Positions 1 to 9,900 of a stretch of 64,000 nt of DNA are shown piece by piece. Location: positions 797,825 through 861,824 of the forward strand of contig VXAY01002475.1 in NCBI GenBank assembly GCA_013399855.1, read 5' to 3'. The notes beneath the pieces are model-generated. The model was not told the origin of the DNA. It saw only the letters and a list, made by a program, of their open reading frames with translations, and did no database searches. Both the position numbers and the translations under genes were made by a program. The stretch is from Oxyruncus cristatus (taxonomy: Eukaryota; Chordata; Aves; Passeriformes; Cotingidae). The first letter of the stretch is position 1, and every line of letters begins with the position of its first letter.

Positions 1-281
1 TCCCTAGATCCCCATGGAATCCATTTCCTTGGGGATCTAGGAGCGGTGCTCCCTGACAAGCCGAGTGAACTGCTAGAGAGTAGCACAAAAATTACAACAC
101 ATTATTGCCCCAAAATGTTGGCTTATCTTGGCAGGGACTGAGAATTGGAACCCTCCATAGCTGAGAGCCTTTACTCTCCGTGAGCTAACAACAATCCTAA
201 AGCGGAGTATTCGCAGAAGGAAAAGCATATCTTGCACATGATAACTGCTCTTCTCCCTTCCCCTTCTTTGTTTTTCTTAAG
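1..281 (+). other. MYLK3 intron (3' part) with a near-perfect inverted repeat at its start
   Basis: The intron ends at the pyrimidine-rich acceptor before 282. Bases 3-14 and 30-41 are perfect 12-base inverted arms around a 15-base loop that itself holds TGGA-A-TCCA. No gene was seen here. Confidence 0.6.
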
Positions 282-434
282 GCTTAGTGGCCTGTCCCCA
301 TTCCTGGGAGAAACTGATGCAGAGACAATGAATTATGTACTCAATTGCACCTGGGATTTTGATGCAGAAGCATTTGAACAGCTCTCAGAGGAAGCTAAAG
401 ACTTTATTTCCAGACTGCTCGTGAAGGAGAAAAG
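282..434 (+). CDS. MYLK3: MYLK3 exon: end of kinase C-lobe
   Basis: The acceptor is TTTCTTAAG and the donor AG|GTACCT. It starts in the middle of a codon and encodes SGLSPFLGETDAETMN through SRLLVKEK plus two bases of a Ser codon. The SPFLG segment is the substrate-side loop after the APE motif of the kinase. Confidence 0.9.
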
Positions 435-3409
435 GTACCTCTGTGTCTGATCGCGAGGACAGTAACTCCTAATGACATTAAGTTCTTTTCAGCCAATTGT
501 TTGGATTGCAGCCAACAGTGAGAACTTACTATGTGACATTTTTGTATGTTGTGTCTGGGCTTGCTAGGCAGTTCCTCAGTGATTAAGAAGCCCCTATTTA
601 GAAGGAAGGTGTCTGTGTACTCTGACTGAAGAAATTTGTTTTTCACAGTAAAGAAACACAACACAGGAAATCTGGAAGGATCTGCAGTGTAGGAATCTGT
701 CTCTGAAGCTTTTGCTTCTCTGAGCAAAAACTATTTCTATTGTTACTCTGGATTCTTACAAGCCCTGACACATATTGCAAAAATGCCTCTTCAATACCAT
801 GGAGGATAAATGGAAGCTGCAGCTGTGAAAATGTGCATTGTTCTCTTCTAAAGTGGTTTACAGGCACTTGGGAGATATTAAGGAGCATTTGAGACTTAAC
901 TCTGCATATGGCTTCTTAGTCTTGGCTCCACTGAGATAAAAAGTGATTTCACATATGAAACAACAGGAGAAATGAGGATGATATTGATGTCAGATCACGA
1001 CTCTGGGGTTGGTTGAGTAGAGAAATTTTTCTCTTTCCAAGTAGTGATATAAAACTAATCAAACCAGGAAATGATGCATACAGTAAAACAGATTGTGTGT
1101 TTGAGGGGAATTCAAAGGAGTGCTTAGAATATTAACAACTTCCAGATCATTACTTAAATCAGACAAATCAGTTCTAGTACTAATTGCATTTTGAATAATA
1201 GGTCCTGTGAAAAGCAAAGAAGAAACTGAAATTTAGCATATTGCCAGCAGGAGAGAACAAATGGGTTTTTCTCAGGCTGTGATGATGATTTGCTATGAGA
1301 CTTTAAACTTTGCTTTGGAATCTTCAGTTTTTCTGTGCAATGGGAATTGGAGCTCCAGAGGGACACTCTGCAAAGTCTGGTTAGAAGCTGTGAATGAAAG
1401 GACTAAGAGTGTCGTCAGTGGGTTGCAAAGAACAATTAGCTGGCCCAGTTGTTCACAAGATGTGTGGCAGCCCAGCTCTTCCACAGACCAGGCACCTTTG
1501 CCATGCTGGGACAGGGGGCCTGGCCTTGTGCAAGACCTTTACCTCCTTCCCCTGGCTGCTGAAATCAGGGCTGAGCAGGCAGGAGTAATTGGAATTCATG
1601 TTCTTGGTGACAGCTCAGGCAAAGCTCAGGAGTTAGGCATAAGCTTTTGTTTTGAAAGAGGCAAATCAAAGTTTTTTCTCAATACCTCTACTTCAAGATT
1701 TCCTCTATTACCATATATTTCCCAAAGCTTTTAGGATAGGCCAGGATATTTGGGCCCGCTGTTGGATATCAGGATATAACGTGTGCTCAGCTTGATATAA
1801 GTTTAGGGTGAAGAGACAATTGTACTTTTTAAATATGAGGCACAGAATAAGCCTATCAGGACAGAGAGATAACACCACAAATCTTATTCTTCTGTTAGCG
1901 AAGTTCTGCATTTGCCTAATAAAATGATGCATACACTGATGAACTTAACCACAGCTCAGCCAACCCACTGCAGACCTGCCAGCAACTCTTCACCCCGCTC
2001 ACCCCTCAGGCTGGAGAGGGCAGGGTGTCATTAGGATCCCATGCACTGGGACCCACCACATCTCAGGAAGCATTTTCACTTGTGTTCGTTCATTTGAGGC
2101 AGTTTCTGTGTCAAGGGCACTGAGCAAATGGCAGCAAGGGTGGCTGGACTGACATGGCAGGTTTCCTCCCCGCAGCTGCCGGATGAGTGCGACTCAGTGT
2201 CTGAAGCACGAGTGGCTGAACAACCTTCCTGCCAAGGCCAAGAAGTCCAAGCTGCGCCTCAAGTCCCAGTTGTTGCTGCAGAGTTACATGGCTCAGAGGA
2301 AATGGAAGGTGAGGAGACAAAGTCTGGCAAATCTACTTCCAGAGGGAAAATCAGCGCAGCGCAGGCAGAGCCATTCCCTCCTTTTGTGTGTTGGCTCGCT
2401 TGTTGCCCACAAGCTTCTTTATTGTAAATATGAGTTGAGAAGTCTATTTTCATTTGTAAATTAAGTATTTCGTCCTGCAGAAGGGTATTGCTTCTATTTT
2501 TAGCACGTTTGGTTATTTCTGATTGATGTTTAGGAGTTTTATATTTTTTTTCCCCTGCAGGTTCAGAGGCCTCAGGTGCTACTTAGCTTATATTAAATGT
2601 TCTTTCTCGTTATACTTTTTCCACTGACAATAGTTGCATTCATCTCTTGTCACTATTGAGTAGGCTTACAACATAAGGCAGTTTGTGCCTCCCAGAGTAG
2701 AAGTGTGGGGGAGATAGAAAAAAAAAATTAGGCTTAAACCCATCCAGAGAATTCTTTGGAATCTTTCTGATAACCCCAGGCTTCTTCTGAACTACATTTT
2801 TATGAAGAAGTGATAGGTAATAATCTGTGTTGGAGCCTCCATTAGCTCGTAGATAATTGATCTAATTATTTTGCTTGTTTATTTATATTTGATTGTTTAT
2901 TATTTTATTTAATTATTTGATTTATCTATTATTTAATTGAAAGGGGAACACGGTGATCTTGTTAGAAAGAGCCCTGTGGAAATTGTAGGCAAGCTCAGTG
3001 AGGACCATTTCCTTCTCTTTTTGTCACCGGGGAGTTGCAATTCCTTGCCAAGGAGTTAAACCAGAGGATTACAGTTTTTCCAGTCCCACACTTAGCTGTT
3101 TGGTGACAAACTTCTGCACTTGCATTTTAGAAAATACATAACCTAAAGACCTTTCACTGTAAAATTCATAGTAACACTACAGAACTTTGCAGTACCAGCA
3201 GAACCTGTGGTTTAGCACTGCAAAACACACAAGGTGTGGGTCACTAGAGGGAAATGGATTTACCAGGGAGAAAAATCCGTGTCAGCTGCATGGAAGGTCC
3301 TTGCACTCACACTTGGGCTGTTCTCTTCTGTTCACAGAAACATTTTTATGTGGTGGCTGCTGCTAACAGGCTGAAGAGATTTCAGAGTATGTCTGTCAAG
3401 CTTGCTTAA
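282..3409 (+). CDS. MYLK3: Cardiac myosin light chain kinase, C-terminal three exons (5' part lies outside the window)
   Basis: MYLK3 is the Ca2+/calmodulin-dependent kinase that phosphorylates the cardiac myosin regulatory light chain. Coding exons 282-434, 2176-2308 and 3338-3409 join in frame (phases 2, 1 and 0) and end at TAA. The first carries the end of the kinase domain (GLSPFLGETDAETMN, then EEAKDFISRLLVKEK). The junction with the second makes KEKSCRMSATQCLKHEWLNN, as in the MYLK3 C-lobe and unlike MYLK2. After it comes the basic autoinhibitory and calmodulin-binding segment (LKSQLLLQSYMAQRKWK, then KHFYVVAAANRLKR). The protein stops about nine residues after that helix, so it has no telokin-like Ig domain, which separates it from MYLK. 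Exons encoding the N-terminal part lie upstream of base 1. It converges on ORC6, as in mammals. Identification is by recalled family similarity and is very likely correct. Confidence 0.93.
2176..2308 (+). CDS. MYLK3: MYLK3 exon: kinase end and autoinhibitory linker
   Basis: The acceptor is CTCCCCGCAG and the donor AAG|GTGAGG. The first base completes Ser (AG+C), followed by CRMSATQCLKHEWLNN, the final kinase helix. A Lys/Arg/Leu-rich pseudosubstrate stretch ending QRKWK follows. Confidence 0.92.
3338..3409 (+). CDS. MYLK3: MYLK3 terminal coding exon: calmodulin-binding tail and stop
   Basis: The acceptor is CTGTTCACAG. The exon encodes KHFYVVAAANRLKRFQSMS, then VKLA and TAA at 3407-3409. It is too short for most ORF callers but continues phase 0 from the previous exon and matches the family's amphipathic calmodulin-binding helix. 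Confidence 0.9.
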   Translation, partial: KHFYVVAAANRLKRFQSMSVKLA

Positions 3410-4995
3410 GGTTGTGTGAAGCATCCACCACTCTTGGAGGTGGACATGAAGCCATGAAAGAAGGACACAGTATCTTCAATAATTTCTACCCCTGTTTTAT
3501 AACATGAGGTTTTGGGACTGTCCTCCTCAATTATTGTGTGTGTTAGTGCTAAGGTGCCAGAAGTGCCTCAAGGAAGAGGCACTGAAATAATGATTTCTAA
3601 AAGCAGAAGCTACTTTGTTTGTTTTTTCAAGTTTTGAGTTGTTGTAAGTAGTGGTGACAAAACGTACTGGGGCTGACTTCTTGCTGCAGAGTGGTGGTGG
3701 TGTGTGTGGTGTGTTTACACCACAAAACCCCTGGTCAGTTTTCTGGTTTCTCACACCAAGCATGGGATCTCTGAAGACTTTCTTACTGAGTGATGTATGT
3801 TATTTTTAGTGGATTGCTACAACAGTGGCACAACTTCTCCGTCAGGTGTTTGTTACTCAGAACAAAAGATAACTGATAGCCTTTTCTTCTGCATTTCCTT
3901 CAGAAAGATTTTTTTTCCCCCCAACGTGATAGATTTGAATGGTTTTGGTTTGTTGTTTTTTGTTTGTTTGTTTTTTTTAATCTACTCTCTCCTTTAGAAA
4001 AATAATCACTGCATAATTAGGAACTATGAGGAATCCTGGTTTGAAGCAATTTAAGTTGGTCCATTGCTGCTGTTTGGCAAGTGGAATTGAGCTGACCTGA
4101 TTGAACTTCTGGAAGGAGATATGTGAAACTGCCTCAAATACAAATCATGTAATGACCACTGGGTCTGTGCAAAAAGATCTCGTGCTGTACAGAAGAGATT
4201 TCCAGATACAGTTTTGTATGTATTTAAAACTTTTAAGTGCTTCTCATTGGCTGTGACTGCAGTAAGTTTTAGTTTGAGGATTTTTTTCTCCTCTCTGAAA
4301 ATCTTAATGAAGTCTGAGAAGCTGATATGGTGTGACATGCAAAATAGGTTTTATTTCTAATGGCTTCAGTGACAGGGATGTGTTGTCAGACTCTGCCTTT
4401 AGTCCAGTTAGGAGGTTGAAGCCCTTTTTTTCTCCCCACTTTCTTGAACATCAAATTTTTCTTCACAGTACTAACTTATTTTGGATTTTAAACTTTTTTT
4501 TTCTGATATATAGAGTGGGAGCCACTTAAAATCCCTCAGATAAAAGTATAACATTATTTATTAAACCTGTGGTTTCCTGTTGTAGATTCTGCAAAACTCA
4601 GTGTGAGCTGGATGGGCTCCTAGGAAAAATGGGAACTAATACTATTAAGCCTGTCTTTCCAGCAAAGGCATCTGTAAAGCTCCCTTGAACTTTATGGACT
4701 TTCACACCCCTTGTATTAGCAGAAGTAGTGTTGGTTGCTAATGAAGAGTCTAATTATCTTTTCCATCCAGCTGCTTCTCACTTTGCACAGTCCCGACATC
4801 TGCAGCATTTCCAGGACTGGGACAAAGCAGAATTATTAAACCCAAGTGAAACAATCTTGATAATTTATCACCTTCTATGAAGGTCCACTGTTGTTCATGT
4901 TTTCCTTTCAGAGCAGTTCTGCATGCTAAATGTGATTATATTCATTGGTCTGTATATTTCTGAATTAATACTAATAAATTTCATTAAAGTGGAGC
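3410..4995 (+). other. MYLK3: MYLK3 probable 3' UTR
   Basis: No coding signal is seen between the MYLK3 stop and the first canonical AATAAA at 4973-4978. The extent is inferred from that hexamer; a longer or shorter transcript is possible. Confidence 0.4.
4973..4978 (+). terminator. Candidate polyadenylation signal for MYLK3
   Basis: This is the first AATAAA downstream of the MYLK3 stop codon on the coding strand, about 1.56 kb away. A single hexamer is weak evidence. Confidence 0.35.
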
Positions 4996-6239
4996 AAGCC
5001 TATATTCATCAATTTTGGTTTAAACCCCACTGTTAAACCAACCTGAAAGCATCTCTTTGTAGGTTTTAAAACGAGAATGCTAATGGTGGGATTCTCTCCT
5101 CACATCAGACATTTTGACACAGCTCTTACACTTTGTGGGTAACTATCCTTTATTTTCTCTGCACATCAAGAATTTGAGTCCATTCCCTAATAGTTACTGT
5201 TACATTTCAGAACTCTCACCTGGAATGAAGTTAGCTCATGCTAATTAAAGTTGGCTCCAAGCAATCCCATTTTTTTAATGCATTGTGAGAAATGAAAGAG
5301 GCCATGAAGTTTTAATTTTCCAGTTAGTATGTGCTGCTTCTAAGAAGGCAAGAGAGATGCTCTCTGCTGCCTTGTACGTATTTCCTCTCTATTTTCTGCA
5401 AAGGGAAGGTGCCTCTGGCCAGCAGGATGACTATTTTGTTTCTAACATAAAGGAATCCCTTCACACTGGCCAGTCATCCCATGGTTCTGCAGTACAATGG
5501 AAGCCACCTCTCCAGCTTGAGGGGATGTTTTCACCATGTGCGTTTTGCTTTGGGATCTACAGAAAGCTTAAGGGATGAACCACAGGTAACCTGTGAGTCA
5601 CTGGAACAGTATATGACAATTAAGAACTGGCCCCACTGATACCTAATTAATAATAGCAACTATTGCAATCCTGGTGTGATCAGTGTCTCATGCGAGGGAG
5701 TGTGCACAGCAGGGAGGCATTTGGCAGGGCATTAAAATACTGTTAAGAAGTGGGTGCAGTGTTTCAAATCTAAATGCTCAGACATAAGGTCATTTATCTT
5801 GCTTCATATGGACACTTGGGGCTTTTGGGTTTCTTTTGAAATGAGTGTTTATGAAAGTTAACTTCTCTTTGTGCATCCCAGGCAGAAAACGTGCAAGAGA
5901 AATGGAACAAAGATGTGGTTTGGTTTTGTTATAGTTACACCAGCCCTGCACTGCTAAAAGTAATAATTTCTCCTCAAAAAGTAGTTCAAGCAAATTATAG
6001 TTTGAGTAGTTGGGATGACAGTGTAGCATCACAGAAGTTGCTGCCACAAACTACAGGGCAGAGCTCTCTCTCCTCTAAGTTTATGACCGTGAGACACAAA
6101 AAAACTGTTTCCCAGTCAAGATCCCTGTCCCTTGGATATCTTCCCTCTAAACGCACAGGCATCTCCTGTGAGTCTTTTACTTTGTGTTCTATGTGACAAG
6201 AACATGATGTCATAATACAAAGCTTTTCCTTCCAGTACT
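4996..6239. other. Intergenic interval between convergent MYLK3 and ORC6
   Basis: The interval lies between the MYLK3 poly(A) candidate and the end of ORC6. Open frames at 5285-5578 and 5891-6196 have no recognisable domain, splice structure or family resemblance. Nothing else is seen. Confidence 0.5.
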
Positions 6240-6245
6240 TTTATT
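6240..6245 (-). terminator. Candidate polyadenylation signal for ORC6
   Basis: AATAAA on the minus strand (TTTATT on plus), about 500 bases past the ORC6 stop. Another lies near 6630 (TTTTATTAAAAG on plus), closer to the stop, so alternative 3' ends are possible. Confidence 0.45.
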
Positions 6246-6744
6246 GTTTCTTGGAATATTTGGGACCCCTTACAAAAGCACAAGAGGCTTCATTCCCATA
6301 CACATGAAAATAAGTCAAATTCAGTTATTAAACAATATTTCTTCAACAGTAAAAAAAATAAAGCAATTAAAAAAAAAAAGTCTTAATTTCTCTGTTGGCT
6401 TTGCAGTTTAACAAGGCACCATAAGTCCCCTCCCTCTTACTTCACTAACTGCTTCCAGCCAGGGGCTCAAGGGCCTGTAACTTATAACTTATTTACAGTT
6501 AAAGTAGCATTAGAATGTTCCCTGCTTCTTGCAGCAAGAGAATGAAGCTATTTTAAGCCCTTAATACCAAAGCTGCTCAGGTGAGTAGTCAAGACAGGCT
6601 TCCTGTAAAATCATCTCAATCCTGGTGTCGTTTTATTAAAAGTAACATTCCTCAATGCTTAAAAACTAAATAAAATCAGCTGGCTACCAGGCAGCCATCA
6701 CTCATGCTACTGGAACTACTGCTAGAGCAGAGGGAGAGTTAAGA

Positions 6745-6911
6745 CTAAGAGCAAGCAGCAGTTGCATTACTGGGTGGCATTACAGAGGCAGTACTATTTG
6801 TCTCTCGTGCCTTAGCAGCATTTTCCAGGATTTTCTTTTTCCATTCTTCATAGTCCTGCTTTGTTTCAGTCTTGGGCCGTTTATGTGGCATCTCATCATC
6901 ATCTTCAGATC
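6745..6911 (-). CDS. ORC6: ORC6 terminal exon: C-terminal ORC3-binding helix
   Basis: The acceptor is CCCTCACAG. It encodes GSEDDDEMPHKRPK, then QDYEEWKKKILENAAKA, a Ser/Thr/Ala tail and a stop at 6745-6747. The Tyr in QDYEEW corresponds to the human residue mutated (Y232S) in Meier-Gorlin syndrome. The tail runs longer than the human end. Confidence 0.93.
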
Positions 6912-9900
6912 CTGTGAGGGAACAAGAAAGTCCATGACAAGCCATCGTGGGCAACACATTGGTGGCAATAACTCTGGCAGTGAGCACGTGCACAGACACA
7001 AGCAGGGGGTCTGTCCCTGTGTTATCCAAGCCTGTGGTTTGCTGCTCCTCTCACCTGCTGGAATAGTCTCCTCTTCACCTTTGTGTCTGAACAGAACAGT
7101 TATCCTTAATTCTACTAGGACTACTCAGTATAAACTCCATTATCCTTCTGCCAGGTTCTCTCCATCCTTCCATAGCCCATGGATGCAGGATGGAGTGAGC
7201 TGCTGTGAACCTGAGATTATGGCCTATCCCACAACCAAAAAACTGACCAGCAATAAAGCTCAGGACTACTCTGGTGACGTGATTTTTCACTTATAGCTGA
7301 GCACAACTTACCATCTTCCTGCTCACAGTGTTCCAGGCAGGTCTGTGGGCTTGCAGGTGTCTCTGCAGCCAGTGGAACATCTTCTACTGAAAAAACAAGT
7401 AAGTTGCTTTACTTCTGAGTGGTGTTTGGGGCCCCAAGGGAGGCCTACCTGTAATTGCTAGACAGCAGTGCCACCTTCCAAAAATAATGTCAGTCAGAGC
7501 AGGTCCAGACTGATGCTCAAGCTCTACATGCAGAGGTGCCAGCACACTTCAAGGGTTGCATGGGCTGACTGACTGCTTTAATTTCCAGGTTGCTAATTAG
7601 CAGCAAACTGCTGCTGCATTTCTATCCACAATGATCCACCATGTTCATTGCCCAAAATCTACCCTTCTGGATTACTCTGGCAGGATTATCAGTTATTTCT
7701 TCCCCTTCTATTCCATTTCCACAGCTTGTATTATAGATACCCACAACATGCACAGGGCTGTCCATGTGTACAAATACATGATCTTCCCTGCACTGGTACA
7801 GAAACTGCCAGCTGCCTTTAGCTGCTTTCATGGTGGGGTAAGGTTTGGGGTTTTATAGGGCACTGTACTGTGGGAAGGTCCATGCCTAAGAGAGAGCAGC
7901 AGCTTTTGGTTTAGGTTCAGGCAGCGTGTTCCACAAAACTTCAGGATATGAAGCATGAAGGCAGGCTTACTTTCAGTGGGAAAGTCAGAATGAAAGCCTG
8001 GGAAAGGAAAAAGGAGAGAAGTAAGAAACAGCAGAGATGTAAGGACAGGAGGGTTTGGATCACATTTAAGTCTTTTTCCTCCAAAAAAAAGGATTGGAGA
8101 GAACTGCAGGTGTAACCACAGGTAAGAAAGATTCCTCATGTCTGCCCACTGTGTAGAGGGATGGTGTCAGAAGAGTTATTACCAGAAAAGCAAGGCTTAT
8201 GCTTGTTAATCCTGCAGTGGGGAAAGGAGAGCACAGAAGTGAGTCAGTCAGAGCACAATGTTTGTGTTAATATGTGTCATGTTGCCATGTTAACAGGATG
8301 TAGAAAGCAATGAAGAATCCAAGATGGGTCAGGTGGTATGGGAGAAGCAGAGAAGAAACTGCAGCAGCAGAGACTGTAAAGCAGCAGTGGGCATTTGAGA
8401 AGGGAGGAAAATACTTATTTTTGGCCTTGCCATGTGCTAAGCTATTGTGACTTCCCCACAAACAACGACTGTGACTGGGAACTGGGCTCCAGGAAACACG
8501 TTGGAATGGATTGGGCAGATGTGGCTGAAAGGGGGCAGCTAAAAGTGATCAGAATGAAATCATCAGTGGAAAAGGATGGGGAACTGGGAGGCCGTGGGAT
8601 GGGTGTGCTGTCTTAAAGAGATAAAGCCAAAGACTTACTTCTGAGTTGCTGGCTTATCTTCTCCAGCTGATTGCACAGCCGGACAAATATTGCTCTTTTC
8701 ACTCCAGATGTAGCCACCATTTTAGTTTTGTCCACTTTTAGCTTCAAACACCTACAAGAGAAAGTTGTTATCTCTGTACAAAGCAACACTCCAGCAACTA
8801 CCACTTCTGTGAGGTGGTAATTGCTGTACCAACACTGGGTGAGAATGAGAAAGGCAAGCCTGAGTTTTTCTCCTACCTATCCTTGTCTCACTCACAAACA
8901 AATTTGCTTAAAACCCAGACTCCTACACTACTCAGTCAATACAGCTCAGGAATTGAAACTCAGGGTGAGTTCAAGTTACATAAGGAAATTGTACTAGGAA
9001 AAAGTATTTTTCAGGAACCAGGACAAAATCCCCCTACTGCAAAAAGCTGAATGAGACCCCTGTGTCAAGAGAACCTTTGTCAGGAGCTGTGTAGCTGCAC
9101 AGTTCCTGCACTGCTTAGTAAGACTGTTACAAGGTGTGATGCTGAGGAAATCTTTGCACACAAGCAAATTCTTGCCAAGTGTCATGCAGCTCTTCCTGAT
9201 CTGGGCCTACAGCTACCAGAGCCTTCTCCAAAGGTCGCAGCACCCTCAGGATGTGATGGTGTAGGCTCAGGGCTTTTCCTTCTCCAGAATGGCTGTTTCT
9301 TGGTGCTCAGAAGCGAGCTGGTGACCATTCTTACACCTTGAGCAGTATTTCACCAAAATCCATGTAACTTTCTGCTCTGTGGAATGTAGGTTGGAGACGT
9401 CTCTGCGAGGAAAGGCCTGGTTTGCTACAGCTGTCCCTATTTTCAGGAGCAGGGCAGCAGCATATGCTAAACAAGACCCTAGATAAAACAGCTGCTTAGA
9501 TTGTTCAGTGTTCAGCATTTCAGCCTGCAGAAGATCCCCCCAGCTACACTCACCTGCATGCAGTGAATAGTGAAGCTGTTAAAAAAAGTGGTTTTGAGAA
9601 ATCAAGGTCCATCCTCTGCGCTTCAGAAAGGCTGGATTCATACCTGGAGAACAGCAAAGGATAACTGGACACTGCAATTGCCTCAAAGGAAGCTGCTGAA
9701 ATACATCTGTCATGTGGGACTCAGCAGTTGAATAGGTCTGTTGGACCACTTGGTCCTTTGCAACCCAGTCAAGCAGAAACAGCTGCTACTGGCTGAGAAG
9801 AGCAAAAGAGACCAGGGAAAAGAAGGGGATTGGGATGACCTCCTCTTTTTGAATTAAAGGTATTTTAAATTGGGTATCTGGATGAAGGCATGTCAGTAAA

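Noticed and set aside
1261..1734. A 157-residue plus-strand frame in a MYLK3 intron
   Set aside because: It has no family resemblance and lies between exons whose phases join without it.
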